From positions 23,402 to 29,894 of the forward strand of contig JAABVY010000275.1 of NCBI GenBank assembly GCA_011777135.1: DNA of 6,493 bases. The letters are read 5' to 3'. Position 1 is the stretch's first letter, and each line of letters begins with the position of its first letter. The notes below the pieces were generated by a model. It saw only the letters and a program-made list of their open reading frames with translations, did no database searches and had not been told where the DNA came from. Shown in pieces: positions 6,082-6,493 of the stretch. Made by a program: the position numbers and the translations under genes. This stretch comes from Candidatus Zixiibacteriota bacterium. GTDB taxonomy: Bacteria > Zixibacteria > MSB-5A5 > JAABVY01.

Positions 6082-6137
6082 AGTCCATCCCTTTATTTTA
6101 GCTGTTTTTTTCTTTATTAATGAACGAGAGTGATAAT

Positions 6138-6493
6138 CTATTCAGATTTGGCGGGCTGGTCAATTATTTTTATTTTTACCGTTTCTATCCGCTGGCCTGA
6201 TACCTTTTCTACCACAAACTCAAGACCATCATGTGTCAGAACCTGTCCCGGGCTGGGAAGAGTGCCGGCCAGGTCGTAAATCAATCCCCCAACTGTCTCG
6301 AATCTTTCGTCAACCAGTTCTATATCGAGATAGTCGGCCAGCTCCTCCACCGAAACATTGGCATTCACACGCACTTCGCCGGATTCAAGTCTCACTATAT
6401 CCGGATGTTCATAATCATGCTCATCCTGAATATCGCCCACTATTACTTCGATGATATTCTCCATGGTTACTATTCCGGCCGTGCCTCCATATT
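6138..6493 (-). CDS. CorC/HlyC-type CBS membrane protein, C-terminal part; 5' end beyond the window
   Basis: Only the last 117 or so codons are visible; the frame stays open to the right edge of the window. The Met at 6464 is not the start, because the residues before it read YGGTAGIVT, a hallmark of the end of the second CBS domain. This is followed by MENIIEVIVGDIQDEHD, the standard continuation in CBS-CorC proteins. Next comes a complete CorC_HlyC (transporter-associated) domain running from DIVRLESGEVRVNA through ETVGGLIYDLAGTLPSPGQ to GLEFVVEKVSGQRIETVKI. Full-length family members add an N-terminal CNNM membrane domain and a first CBS domain. They are implicated in magnesium or cobalt handling, although 'hemolysin' is the common label. 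The last residues (QPAKSE) end at a TAG. No function beyond the family can be assigned from this fragment. Confidence 0.93.
   Translation of the reverse strand, partial: YGGTAGIVTMENIIEVIVGDIQDEHDYEHPDIVRLESGEVRVNANVSVEELADYLDIELVDERFETVGGLIYDLAGTLPSPGQVLTHDGLEFVVEKVSGQRIETVKIKIIDQPAKSE

Noticed and set aside
6082..6137. Terminator or promoter in the gap between the CorC-like gene and the acyltransferase
   Set aside because: The gap has an A/T-rich run and a TAAAAT box but no matching -35 and no GC stem, so neither call is supported.
1..6493. A defence island, CRISPR array, transposon or phage segment
   Set aside because: No tandem spacers, terminal repeats, transposase, integrase, nuclease or phage-type frames are visible, and composition is even throughout.

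Overview
This 6.5 kb window looks like ordinary bacterial chromosome, not a mobile or defence island. It holds seven protein genes, tightly packed, with no RNA genes, CRISPR arrays, insertion sequences or long repeats that I can see. Base composition appears even throughout, near 45-50% G+C by eye. The gene content (an exported two-component-regulator-type propeller, a YbbR-repeat protein, secondary GTG starts, strong AAGGAGG ribosome sites) suits an uncultured bacterium of the FCB/Zixibacteria type. That placement is inference only; no marker gene in the window was compared.

Left arm, plus strand. Positions 1-1526 encode an exported beta-propeller protein whose start codon lies across the window edge, with only its first base missing. 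After a 79-base gap with a possible promoter comes a membrane-anchored YbbR-repeat protein (1606-2532). Its stop codon overlaps the GTG start of tsaD (2529-3539), the universal tRNA t6A37 threonylcarbamoyltransferase subunit. A 50-base gap and a strong ribosome-binding site lead to a single-domain macro (ADP-ribose-binding) protein (3590-4087).

Right arm, minus strand. Read from right to left, this arm holds the C-terminal end of a CorC/HlyC-type (CNNM, CBS, CorC_HlyC) membrane protein (6138 to beyond 6493), then a left-handed beta-helix acyltransferase (5323-6081), then a six-helix integral membrane protein of unknown function (4120-5247). This arm converges on the macro gene, with 32 bases between the stop codons.

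The genes do not form one obvious pathway. The firmest functional link is the translational coupling of the YbbR protein to TsaD. The most interesting points are the macro domain, which lacks the MacroD-type catalytic aspartate, the orphan exported propeller, an 18-base perfect palindrome inside the YbbR gene, and the uncharacterised membrane protein. I do not see a convincing undescribed multi-gene system.
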